A stretch of DNA of 5,133 nucleotides from an uncultured Akkermansia sp. (GTDB lineage Bacteria > Verrucomicrobiota > Verrucomicrobiia > Verrucomicrobiales > Akkermansiaceae): positions 1-5,133 of the forward strand of contig CAJGCY010000173.1 in the NCBI GenBank assembly GCA_904501955.1, in the 5' to 3' direction. The notes beneath the pieces are model-generated. The model saw nothing but the letters and a program-made list of their open reading frames with translations. It was not told the origin of the DNA and made no database searches. Positions 1 to 5,102 of the stretch are shown here, piece after piece (within the stretch, counting starts at the first letter, position 1; each line of letters opens with the position of its first letter). Made by a program: the position numbers and the translations under genes.

Positions 1-357
1 ATACGCGGCGGAAGCCCAGTAATTTTCACGGCGGGGGCAGAGGGTGGTGGCGCTGTCCCAGCGGCGCTGCGCACGTGCCCAGTCGCGTTTGAGCCACGCA
101 TCCGTCGCGTCGAGGGTAAGCACCTCCGCCACCAGTGAGCGAATGCCGCCCAAGGTGAAAAAAGCCAGCTGCTGGGAGAGGGCATCTTCCCCCTTGAGCG
201 GCAGGGGCGGGGGCTGCAACTGCGCCTGCACCTGGCAAGAGTGCACCCGGCGGGCAGGCAGGCTCAGCACAAAGCCACCGAGCCCCAGCACGAGCAGAGG
301 CAAGGCCGCGCGGCGCAGCGAGGTAAGCCATTGACGGAAGCGGGAGGGGGCGTGCAT
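1..357 (-). CDS. Membrane-anchored TPR-like protein, 3' part missing at the window edge
   Basis: The frame starts at ATG 357-355 and stays open for 119 codons to base 1, so only the N-terminus is present. Residues 1-16 are rich in arginine, and residues 17-33 are hydrophobic (ALPLLVLGLGGFVLSL), giving a signal anchor with a positive inside. A proline-rich linker follows (about 48-54). Residues 64-119 look helical, with LGGIRSLVAEVLTLDATDAW followed by an R/W-rich segment and a CPRRENYW motif. From memory this resembles verrucomicrobial TPR proteins with a 'GGfRglaaDllWlra ... lqPrf..vW' pattern, so a tetratricopeptide scaffold facing the periplasm is inferred. The start lies 25 nt after the reductase stop, suggesting one operon. 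No Shine-Dalgarno sequence is visible. The frame is convincing because it reads as a structured protein, while overlapping frames give A/P/G-rich text. The function is unknown. Confidence 0.75.
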   Translation of the reverse strand, partial: MHAPSRFRQWLTSLRRAALPLLVLGLGGFVLSLPARRVHSCQVQAQLQPPPLPLKGEDALSQQLAFFTLGGIRSLVAEVLTLDATDAWLKRDWARAQRRWDSATTLCPRRENYWASAAY

Positions 358-382
358 GTGCGGTGGGCGGGAGTGTGTGGTG

Positions 383-1312
383 TCAGGTGTGAGAGTAGCG
401 CTCTTGCAGGCGGGTGCGGATGTCCTGAGCCAGGCGCTCCCACTCGGGGATGCATACCCCTGCTTGGCGGGCCAAGGCCAGCGGGGCACCCCAAATGGCA
501 TCATACTCCACCGGGCGGCAGCGGTTGAAATCCACCGCGCTGCTGGGCACAAAATCCCCCATACCGGCGGTGCTTTCCATCTGGTTGTGCACGATTTCCT
601 GCGGCAGGGGGAAGCCACGCGTTTCCGCCGTGCGGCAGACTTCCATCATAATGGCGCGGGCACGCTGCACCTCTTGCGGCATGAGGAACAACTCACGGAT
701 GCTGATGCCGCCGTGGGCAAGGCAAAGGCCGTTGAAGGGGATGTTCCACGAGAGTTTGCACCACAGTATTTGCTCCGCATGGCGGAAACAGCGGGTGCCC
801 ACCGGTGTGCCGGCAAACATGGCGGCCAGCTCCTCCGCCCCGCGCAAGCCGGCATCCGTGGGCAACAAGGGGGCAAACTGTATATCCCCCTTCTCCAAAT
901 GCTCCACCGTGCCGGGGGTATTCATCATCACGCACACAAAACAGAGGCCGATGAATACCCGCTCCGCCGGCACATGCTGCGCAATGGCCTCCGCATTGCC
1001 CATGCCGTTCTGGAACGTCACCACACGGGTGCTTGCATGCAGCAGCGGGGGGAGCGCCGTGGCCAACTGCGCGTTGCAGGTGGTCTTCCAGCAAACGATG
1101 ACCACATCCACCGGGCCACATTCTTCCGGGGTGCGGGCAATGGAGGGCGAGGGTAAGTGCACATCACCGTGAATGCTGTGCACATGCAGCCCCTCGCGGC
1201 GCACGGGCTCATACGCAGAGCGCAGAATAAAGGTCACACGGTGCCCGGCCTGCTTAAGCCTTGCCCCGTAGTAGCACCCGAGTGCCCCTGCGCCCAATAT
1301 TGCTATGTTCAT
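383..1312 (-). CDS. panE: Ketopantoate reductase family protein (2-dehydropantoate 2-reductase, PanE/ApbA)
   Basis: This 309-aa protein is close to the usual length of about 300 aa. The family reduces 2-dehydropantoate to pantoate with NADPH in cytosolic pantothenate/CoA synthesis. Visible marks are the Rossmann glycine motif GAGALG at residues 7-12, Lys76 in VCWKTT, FQNGMGN at 100-106, the probable catalytic Lys186 followed by N190 and N194 (CKLSWNIPFNG), and the substrate-side segment PSSAVDF...RPVEYDAIWG at 256-275 with Glu269 at the position of E. coli Glu256. I chose ATG 1312 because the beta strand and glycine motif start there; the frame runs open to 1360, but the extra 16 residues are not family-like and that stretch carries a promoter. 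No other pantothenate gene is nearby. The family has paralogues acting on other substrates, so the exact reaction is less certain than the fold. Confidence 0.88.
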   Translation of the reverse strand: MNIAILGAGALGCYYGARLKQAGHRVTFILRSAYEPVRREGLHVHSIHGDVHLPSPSIARTPEECGPVDVVIVCWKTTCNAQLATALPPLLHASTRVVTFQNGMGNAEAIAQHVPAERVFIGLCFVCVMMNTPGTVEHLEKGDIQFAPLLPTDAGLRGAEELAAMFAGTPVGTRCFRHAEQILWCKLSWNIPFNGLCLAHGGISIRELFLMPQEVQRARAIMMEVCRTAETRGFPLPQEIVHNQMESTAGMGDFVPSSAVDFNRCRPVEYDAIWGAPLALARQAGVCIPEWERLAQDIRTRLQERYSHT

Positions 1313-1319
1313 GCCCGCT

Positions 1320-1348
1320 ATGGTAGCATCTTTGCCCCTTTCTGGCAA
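1320..1348 (-). promoter_or_regulatory. Putative sigma70-type promoter for the reductase gene, near-leaderless
   Basis: On the minus strand TTGCCA (1348-1343) is separated by exactly 17 nt from TACCAT (1325-1320), and the ATG follows after 7 nt. The -35 matches TTGACA at 5 of 6 positions and the -10 matches TATAAT at 4 of 6. Transcription would begin at or within a few bases of the start codon. The -35 is identical to those at 3387-3392 and 3455-3460, which strengthens an otherwise modest match. Confidence 0.5.
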
Positions 1349-1387
1349 TAAAATTTGCATTTTTCTGCAGGTGAACGCACTTTTGCC

Positions 1388-1416
1388 TTGATATACGCCA
1401 CAGAAAGCGTTATTAA
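1388..1416 (+). promoter_or_regulatory. Putative promoter for the small basic protein gene
   Basis: TTGATA (1388-1393) lies 17 nt from TATTAA (1411-1416). The -35 matches consensus at 5 of 6 positions and the -10 at 4 of 6. The predicted start near 1423 would give a leader of about 53 nt before the ATG at 1476. It lies back to back with the reductase promoter at 1320-1348. Confidence 0.45.
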
Positions 1417-1437
1417 AAAAGCACTTCAGTTAAATCC

Positions 1438-1458
1438 GGGTAGGCGCTACGCCTTCCC
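1438..1458 (+). promoter_or_regulatory. Leader hairpin upstream of the small basic protein gene
   Basis: GGGTAGGCG (1438-1446) pairs with CGCCTTCCC (1450-1458) across a 3-nt CTA loop, with a single T-T mismatch. The structure ends 17 nt before the ATG. A competing fold is possible because GTAG (1440-1443) can pair with either CTAC at 1447-1450 or CTAC at 1458-1461. The pairing is visible in the sequence; a regulatory role is inference. Confidence 0.4.
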
Positions 1459-1475
1459 TACAAACATCAACAAAA

Positions 1476-1658
1476 ATGGGTCAACAACACCGTAAGGAAA
1501 CGAAGCGCCGCCGCCGCAGCGCCTACATCAAGCGTCAGAAAGAACTCGCCAAGAACAGCAAGAACACTGCTCCGGTGCAGCTTGCTACCAAGGTAGTCAA
1601 GGCAGATGCCGAGCCTGCCAAGAAGGCACCTGCCAAGAAAAAGGCAGCTGAGGCTTAA
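1476..1658 (+). CDS. Small lysine/arginine-rich basic protein, 60 aa
   Basis: The 60-residue product starts MGQQHRKETKRRRRSAY. It has an arginine/lysine-rich head (residues 6-24), a short middle, and an alanine/lysine-rich tail (KKAPAKKKAAEA, 49-60) like the disordered tails of histone H1-like and ribosome-associated proteins. It has no membrane segment or cysteine. The charge predicts binding to RNA or DNA, and a ribosome- or nucleoid-associated role is inferred; I do not recognise a named family with confidence, though similar 'MGQQHRK' proteins seem familiar from Verrucomicrobiota. Codons favour AAG, CGC and GCC as in the phosphofructokinase gene, suggesting high expression. It is monocistronic, with its own promoter and strong terminator. 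The bases before the ATG are A-rich (CATCAACAAAA) with no Shine-Dalgarno. Confidence 0.85.
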   Translation: MGQQHRKETKRRRRSAYIKRQKELAKNSKNTAPVQLATKVVKADAEPAKKAPAKKKAAEA

Positions 1659-1693
1659 GGCTCTCTCCCTTTCAGTGGAGATTTTTACAAAAT

Positions 1694-1733
1694 CACACGG
1701 CCGACCCCGTTCTTTCACGGAGTCGGCCGTGTG
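1694..1733. terminator. Bidirectional intrinsic terminator between convergent genes
   Basis: CACACGGCCGAC (1694-1705) pairs perfectly over 12 bp with GTCGGCCGTGTG (1722-1733). Three further inner pairs (CCG/CGG) are possible after one mismatch. On the plus strand CTTTAT follows, a weak T run. On the minus strand ATTTTGT then more A/T follows, a better T run. It sits between the ends of the basic protein gene (1658) and the M15 peptidase gene (1751), so it can serve both. Confidence 0.85.
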
Positions 1734-1750
1734 CTTTATCCCCACACACC

Positions 1751-2335
1751 TCAGCCCAAGCGGGCGAATTGCAGGTGCATCCAATCATAATCACGCTCAC
1801 GCCCCAGGGAGACGGCACCGTGGCTCTCCCATATCTCCCACCAGGCGCGGCAGTCCGCATGGGAAAGCGTGGCACGCGGCGCCTTGTAGCGCAAGGCATT
1901 CGCCGCGGGCGAGAAATCCAGCGCAATTCCCCACGCATGCATGGAGAGCGCCCCGCCACCGGATGTGGGGCGGTAGTTGTAACTACCACCGTACAGGTTG
2001 AGCCCCAAGCGCGCAATCTCAGCCACGCCATAGTGCGCCAGCACCTCCGCCAGTGCAGCCTGCACCTCACGCGCCACCAAACGGTGCACGCGTATGCTGC
2101 GCACGGGCGCCCCCTCATACAGCAGGGGGTATGCCGGCACCACGGAGCAGAGCTGTGCTTCATCCCCCGCAGTGCCGAAGATGCTGCGCCCGCTGCGCAC
2201 CTGCTCTTGCGTGGGCCACTGCGGCGGGGTTACCACCCCCAGCTCCTTTTTCAGCGCGGCCAGAGTTTCCGGCCCCAGCACCCCATCCACCGCCACACCC
2301 AGTTTTTTCTGAATGGCTCGTATATCAGTCTTCAT
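1751..2335 (-). CDS. Peptidoglycan-binding domain plus M15-type D-Ala-D-Ala carboxypeptidase, endolysin-like
   Basis: The 194-aa product has two parts. Residues 4-33 form a short peptidoglycan-binding repeat (IRAIQKKLGV-x-VDGVLGPETL pattern, as in PG_binding_1). Residues about 75-192 form a VanY/M15 zinc peptidase: the motif S131-M-H133-A-W-G136-I-A138-L-D140 matches SxHxxGxAxD, and D184-W-M-H187 supplies the last zinc histidine with its acidic partner. Such enzymes cut the peptide stems of peptidoglycan. There is no signal peptide, as is usual for a phage endolysin that needs a holin, and the preceding gene encodes a small membrane protein overlapping by 11 nt, so translation is probably coupled. 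A domesticated cell-wall enzyme is the alternative. Nothing else phage-like is visible here. Confidence 0.87.
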   Translation of the reverse strand: MKTDIRAIQKKLGVAVDGVLGPETLAALKKELGVVTPPQWPTQEQVRSGRSIFGTAGDEAQLCSVVPAYPLLYEGAPVRSIRVHRLVAREVQAALAEVLAHYGVAEIARLGLNLYGGSYNYRPTSGGGALSMHAWGIALDFSPAANALRYKAPRATLSHADCRAWWEIWESHGAVSLGRERDYDWMHLQFARLG

Positions 2336-2555
2336 GGGAGTGGTGGCGGTTCAGGGTGTTGGCCTCGATATGCTGCAGGCGGGCATCCATGCTGCGCAGC
2401 ACATCCACCGTGTGGGCGGCGGTGTCCGCCTGCTGGCTGACCAAGAGGCGGAAGTCATTGTAGACGAAGCACATTAAGCCAATGCCCACAAAGGTAATGA
2501 TTTCACGCGTGTATTCACGCACCAAGCTCATGTAATCTCGGAATGGTTTGCACAT
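2325..2555 (-). CDS. Small single-span membrane protein, possible holin or lysis partner
   Basis: The 76-aa product (MCKPFRDYMSLVREY...) has a charged N-terminus, one hydrophobic segment at about residues 19-31 (IITFVGIGLMCFV), and a polar, probably helical tail ending in HHSHED. The frame is open from a GTG at 2603, but the stretch 2571-2601 forms a terminator for the upstream gene, so I place the start at ATG 2555; ATG at residue 9 is another option. Its end overlaps the endolysin-like gene by 11 nt. Size, topology and gene order fit a phage holin or spanin-like accessory, but no sequence motif proves this. The tail could oligomerise through leucine/valine-spaced helices. Confidence 0.65.
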   Translation of the reverse strand: MCKPFRDYMSLVREYTREIITFVGIGLMCFVYNDFRLLVSQQADTAAHTVDVLRSMDARLQHIEANTLNRHHSHED

Positions 2556-2561
2556 GCCCCT

Positions 2562-2590
2562 TGTATACAGCAAAAAGCGCGCGCCCTCAA
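2562..2590 (-). promoter_or_regulatory. Weak candidate promoter for the lysis-like pair
   Basis: TTGAGG (2590-2585) lies 17 nt from TATACA (2567-2562) on the minus strand, with ATG 6 nt further. Both hexamers match consensus at only 4 of 6 positions, and the -35 falls inside the terminator hairpin of the preceding gene. The spacing to the ATG repeats the pattern at the other minus-strand genes, which is the main support. Confidence 0.3.
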
Positions 2591-2601
2591 GAGGCACGCG
2601 C
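2571..2601 (-). terminator. Intrinsic terminator of the lipoprotein gene
   Basis: Read on the minus strand, GCGCG (2601-2597) pairs with CGCGC (2583-2579), enclosing CCTC/GAGG with a tight loop and a small bulge, followed by GC and TTTTT (2576-2572). It lies 56 nt after the lipoprotein stop and just before the ATG of the next minus-strand gene. The stem is imperfect, so some read-through into that gene is plausible. Confidence 0.6.
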
Positions 2602-2656
2602 ACCTGATACCACTTTCACACCGTGTGCGGCGTGTGTGGCCCTGTGTATGGGGCAC

Positions 2657-3355
2657 TTATTGTGCGGTTCCGGCAGGTTCCGGGGAGGTGTAGTAGACCT
2701 CGCCGTCCAACGCAGCGCGGTAACGCCCACCCTTCAAGATGGTAATACCCACCGTCTTGCCCATGTAATTGGCAGGCGGTGTCACCTTGTAGCGGCGCAG
2801 CTCCGGTGCTCCGGGCTGGTCCGGGTCACGCACAATCACCGTCAACTGCCCCTGAATGGGACGCGGCTCTTGCGGCTGGGTGTTAATCTTCTGCCCGGCA
2901 TACATGGAAGCCACGGGGAAGATGTTGTCGGAATCATCATGAACCTCCACGAAAATGCGGCCATCCGTTCCGTTGTTCACCTGCACGGCATAGCCGGCAG
3001 ATGCACCCGGAGCCGGTGCAGGCGTGGGGGTTACAACCCCGGGCTGCCCGGGTACCATTACCGCCGGTTCGTCCGCGCCGAATGACGGAGTGACGACTGC
3101 CGGCACCGTTGTCTCAGCTGTGGGCTGAGTTGAGGAGTTATCACCGTACGCTGCAACCTGCTCTTCGAAGGCAGCATCCGTATCGGTCGCATGTGTATTG
3201 ACGGCACCCTGCCCCGGCAAAGCCAAGTACTGGCGGTGAGCCGGATTCTCCTTCGGCAGGATATTCGGCCCCATACCACCGGGGTACAGCGCCGGTTCCG
3301 TGCAAGATACCAGTGCCGCTACAGCACCTATTACGAGTATGTGGTAGCTCTTCAT
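2657..3355 (-). CDS. Lipoprotein with proline/threonine-rich linker and C-terminal beta domain
   Basis: The 232-aa product begins with a type II signal peptide: a short polar head, hydrophobic residues 6-17, and the lipobox L-V-S-Cys18, so it should be lipidated at Cys18 and held in the envelope. Residues 72-118 are a low-complexity P/T/A/V linker (VVTPTPAPAPGA). Residues 121-225 look like an all-beta domain: YAVQVNNGTDGRIFVEVHD, then VIVRDPDQPGAPELRRYKV, and GGRYRAALDGEVYY. The architecture suggests a globular domain tethered away from the membrane. I think similar hypothetical lipoproteins occur in Akkermansia-type genomes, but I cannot name a function. It has its own promoter (3364-3392) and terminator. 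No Shine-Dalgarno precedes the ATG. Confidence 0.88.
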   Translation of the reverse strand: MKSYHILVIGAVAALVSCTEPALYPGGMGPNILPKENPAHRQYLALPGQGAVNTHATDTDAAFEEQVAAYGDNSSTQPTAETTVPAVVTPSFGADEPAVMVPGQPGVVTPTPAPAPGASAGYAVQVNNGTDGRIFVEVHDDSDNIFPVASMYAGQKINTQPQEPRPIQGQLTVIVRDPDQPGAPELRRYKVTPPANYMGKTVGITILKGGRYRAALDGEVYYTSPEPAGTAQ

Positions 3356-3363
3356 CGCCGCTC

Positions 3364-3392
3364 ATTCTAGCATGCATGACACACTTTGGCAA
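3364..3392 (-). promoter_or_regulatory. Promoter of the lipoprotein gene, near-leaderless
   Basis: On the minus strand TTGCCA (3392-3387) and TAGAAT (3369-3364) are exactly 17 nt apart. Each matches consensus at 5 of 6 positions. Only 8 nt separate the -10 from the ATG, so the mRNA should begin within a few bases of the start codon. The hexamers and spacing are identical to those of the divergent phosphofructokinase promoter. Confidence 0.7.
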
Positions 3393-3454
3393 GCTTTTAT
3401 GCTCGATTTTTGCTGAATTTTAACTTTTTTACTCCTTTATGGCAGTTATTTTGC

Positions 3455-3483
3455 TTGCCAAGTGACTGCAAATCATGTAGAAT
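3455..3483 (+). promoter_or_regulatory. Promoter of the phosphofructokinase gene
   Basis: TTGCCA (3455-3460) and TAGAAT (3478-3483) are 17 nt apart, each matching consensus at 5 of 6 positions. The predicted start near 3490 gives a leader of about 69 nt. The 62 bases between this -35 and the divergent -35 at 3392 are very A/T-rich with T runs, which could act as a shared upstream activating stretch. Confidence 0.7.
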
Positions 3484-3498
3484 ACCCCGCCCTCCGCA

Positions 3499-3510
3499 GG
3501 GGTGCACCCC
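3499..3510. promoter_or_regulatory. Perfect 12-bp palindrome in the phosphofructokinase leader
   Basis: GGGGTGCACCCC is self-complementary over all 12 bases and sits about 10-20 bases after the predicted transcription start. That is a typical place for a dimeric repressor operator. As RNA it could instead compete with a small hairpin, CCCT (3490-3493) with AGGG (3498-3501). The palindrome is seen directly; binding by a regulator is inference. Confidence 0.4.
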
Positions 3511-3558
3511 GTACCTTGAACAGCGCGAGGACTTAACCAATCAATCGTCCATTTTATT

Positions 3559-4809
3559 ATGAAAGAACTCAAAGGTGCATGCATCATCGGCCAGTCCGGC
3601 GGTCCTACCGCTGTGATTAACGCCAGCGTTCTCGGCGCTGTTAAGGCCGCCCTCAACGCTCCCCAGATCACTCGCGTGCTCGGTGCCGCTCACGGCATCA
3701 CAGGCGTGCTGAACGAGCAGCTTTACGACATGGGTATGGAAGATCCGGCTGAGCTGGAACTCCTCAAGTTCACCCCCTCCTCCGCACTCGGTACCTGCCG
3801 CTACAAGATGAAGGACCCCGATGTGGACCCCACCGATTACGAGAAGATTCTTGAGACCTTCAAGAAGTTCGACGTTCGCTACTTCTTCTACAACGGTGGT
3901 AACGACTCCATGGACACCTGCAACAAGATTTCCAAGTTCATGCAGAAGTCCGGTTACGAGTGCCGCGTGATGGGCATTCCCAAGACGATTGACAACGACC
4001 TGTACGGCACGGACCACTGCCCCGGCTTCGCTTCCGCTGCCAAGTACATCGCTACCTCCTGCATGGAGGTGCAGCACGATGCCTCCTGCTACGACACCGG
4101 CATGATCACCATCATCGAGGTGATGGGCCGTAACGCCGGCTGGCTCACCGCTGCCTCCGCTCTGGCTACCTACGCCGGTGCCGGTCCCGACCTCATCTAC
4201 CTCCCGGAGGTTGACTTCGACATGGAGTCCTTCCTTGCTGACGTCGAGAAGCGCTACAACGCCACCGGCAAGTGCCTCGTGGTGGTTTCCGAGGGCATCC
4301 ACGACAAGGACGGCAACTTCATCTCCCAGGCCAAGACCAACAGCAACGACGGCTTCGGCCACGCTCAGCTGGGCGGCCTTGCCAACAAGCTGGCTGAGGT
4401 AGTGCGCTCCCGCGTTCCCTCCGCCAAGGTGCGCGCCATCGAGCCCTCCCTGCTCCAGCGCTGCGCTACTCACTTGGCCTCCACCACCGACGCCACGGAG
4501 GCTTACCTCGCCGGTAAGACCGCTGTGCAGGCTGCTGTAGCCGGTGACACCGACAAGATGGTTGCCTTCGAGCGTAACGATGTGTACGGTCAGTACGTGT
4601 GCAACACCAAGCTCCTCCCCCTGGAGAGCGTTGCCAACTTCGAGAAGAAGGTTCCCCGTGAGTGGATCAACGCTGCCGGCAACGGCATCGAGCGCGACTT
4701 CATCGACTACGCTCTGCCCCTCATCCAGGGCGAGACCGGCATGAAGACCGTGCAGGCTCTGCCCCGCTTCGCCCGTCTCCGCAAGGTGCTGGCCAAGCCG
4801 ACCTGCTAA
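3559..4809 (+). CDS. pfp: Pyrophosphate-dependent 6-phosphofructokinase (diphosphate-fructose-6-phosphate 1-phosphotransferase)
   Basis: The 416-aa cytosolic enzyme should interconvert fructose 6-phosphate and fructose 1,6-bisphosphate using PPi, a reversible step of glycolysis and gluconeogenesis. Visible motifs are GQSGGPTAVINAS (11-23), GGNDS (113-117), PKTIDND (141-147), MGR (189-191), SEG (244-246) and LLQRC (298-302). Asp116 replaces the glycine of ATP-using enzymes (GGDGS) and Lys142 replaces the glycine of PGTIDND; both point to PPi. Asp145 is the expected catalytic base. Asn115 replaces the usual GGDD aspartate; I recall this GGND form from a PPi-enzyme subgroup. Length fits that subgroup rather than the 320-aa ATP enzymes. 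Codon use is extreme (AAG, GCC/GCT, TCC, AAC), implying high expression. No Shine-Dalgarno precedes the ATG; TTTTATT does. It appears monocistronic. Confidence 0.93.
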   Translation: MKELKGACIIGQSGGPTAVINASVLGAVKAALNAPQITRVLGAAHGITGVLNEQLYDMGMEDPAELELLKFTPSSALGTCRYKMKDPDVDPTDYEKILETFKKFDVRYFFYNGGNDSMDTCNKISKFMQKSGYECRVMGIPKTIDNDLYGTDHCPGFASAAKYIATSCMEVQHDASCYDTGMITIIEVMGRNAGWLTAASALATYAGAGPDLIYLPEVDFDMESFLADVEKRYNATGKCLVVVSEGIHDKDGNFISQAKTNSNDGFGHAQLGGLANKLAEVVRSRVPSAKVRAIEPSLLQRCATHLASTTDATEAYLAGKTAVQAAVAGDTDKMVAFERNDVYGQYVCNTKLLPLESVANFEKKVPREWINAAGNGIERDFIDYALPLIQGETGMKTVQALPRFARLRKVLAKPTC

Positions 4810-4833
4810 GCCCCACGCTTACATCGCAATTTT

Positions 4834-4869
4834 CGAGCAGCCCGTGCATACGCCGGGCTGCTCGTTTTT
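4834..4869 (+). terminator. Intrinsic terminator of the phosphofructokinase gene
   Basis: CGAGCAGCCCG (4834-4844) pairs perfectly over 11 bp with CGGGCTGCTCG (4854-4864), with a 9-nt loop, followed at once by TTTTT (4865-4869). It starts 24 nt after the stop codon. No T run follows on the other strand, so it works in one direction. Confidence 0.92.
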
Positions 4870-4917
4870 ATGCTCGCCCCTGTCCACGTTGATGATTGAT
4901 GCCACTATTTGCACCGA

Positions 4918-4955
4918 GCGGCAAATCGGAAGTTGAAGAACAGATTGCGAGCCGC
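4918..4955. repeat. Hairpin 1 of the array (imperfect)
   Basis: GCGGC (4918-4922) pairs with GCCGC (4951-4955), and AATC (4924-4927) pairs with GATT (4943-4946), with an uneven internal loop and a 15-nt apical loop. This is the weakest member of the array. Confidence 0.35.
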
Positions 4956-4973
4956 AGGCGAGCCTAAATCAGA

Positions 4974-4989
4974 ACCCGCGTCAGCGGGT
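4974..4989. repeat. Hairpin 2 of the array
   Basis: ACCCGC (4974-4979) pairs perfectly with GCGGGT (4984-4989) over a GTCA loop. The same arms form the outer stem of hairpin 4. Confidence 0.6.
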
Positions 4990-5001
4990 GACCTAACTTA
5001 G

Positions 5002-5021
5002 CCTAGGGCGTAAGCCCTAGG
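5002..5021. repeat. Hairpin 3 of the array, perfect 8-bp stem with GTAA loop
   Basis: CCTAGGGC (5002-5009) and GCCCTAGG (5014-5021) pair perfectly around GTAA. This is the strongest single structure in the block. No T run follows on either strand, so it is not a simple terminator. Confidence 0.7.
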
Positions 5022-5045
5022 AAATGGGTAAAAAAACAAATCCGA

Positions 5046-5085
5046 ACCCGCGAACCGTTGAGGCTTGCCGAAACGGTATGCGGGT
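5046..5085. repeat. Hairpin 4 of the array, two-part stem
   Basis: ACCCGC (5046-5051) pairs with GCGGGT (5080-5085). After a 2x2 internal loop (GA opposite AT), ACCGTT (5054-5059) pairs with AACGGT (5072-5077), leaving a 12-nt loop. Twelve perfect base pairs in two blocks are unlikely by chance. Confidence 0.65.
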
Positions 5086-5102
5086 GGCATAACCTTCCCG
5101 GA

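Noticed and set aside
26..331. A 101-codon open frame on the minus strand
   Set aside because: It is a shifted frame of the TPR-like partial gene, with low-complexity A/P/G text and no hydrophobic anchor.
356..1156. A 266-codon open frame on the plus strand
   Set aside because: It is antisense to the reductase gene, which has clear catalytic motifs. The product is H/R/G-rich and unrelated to known proteins.
1769..2440. A 223-codon open frame on the plus strand
   Set aside because: It is antisense to the M15 peptidase, which has intact zinc-binding motifs. Its composition is H/G/P/R-rich.
2556..2603. GTG-initiated N-terminal extension of the small membrane protein
   Set aside because: The extension covers a hairpin plus TTTTT that fits the terminator of the upstream lipoprotein gene, so the ATG at 2555 is preferred.
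3541..4473. A 310-codon open frame on the minus strand
   Set aside because: It lies opposite the phosphofructokinase gene. Strong codon bias there removes stops from the antisense frame, and the predicted protein is G/V/H/L-rich with no family motif.
3395..4876. The 11-mer TTTTATGCTCG at 3395-3405 and 4866-4876
   Set aside because: A few 11-base matches are expected by chance in a window of this size, and the second copy is partly the T run of a terminator.
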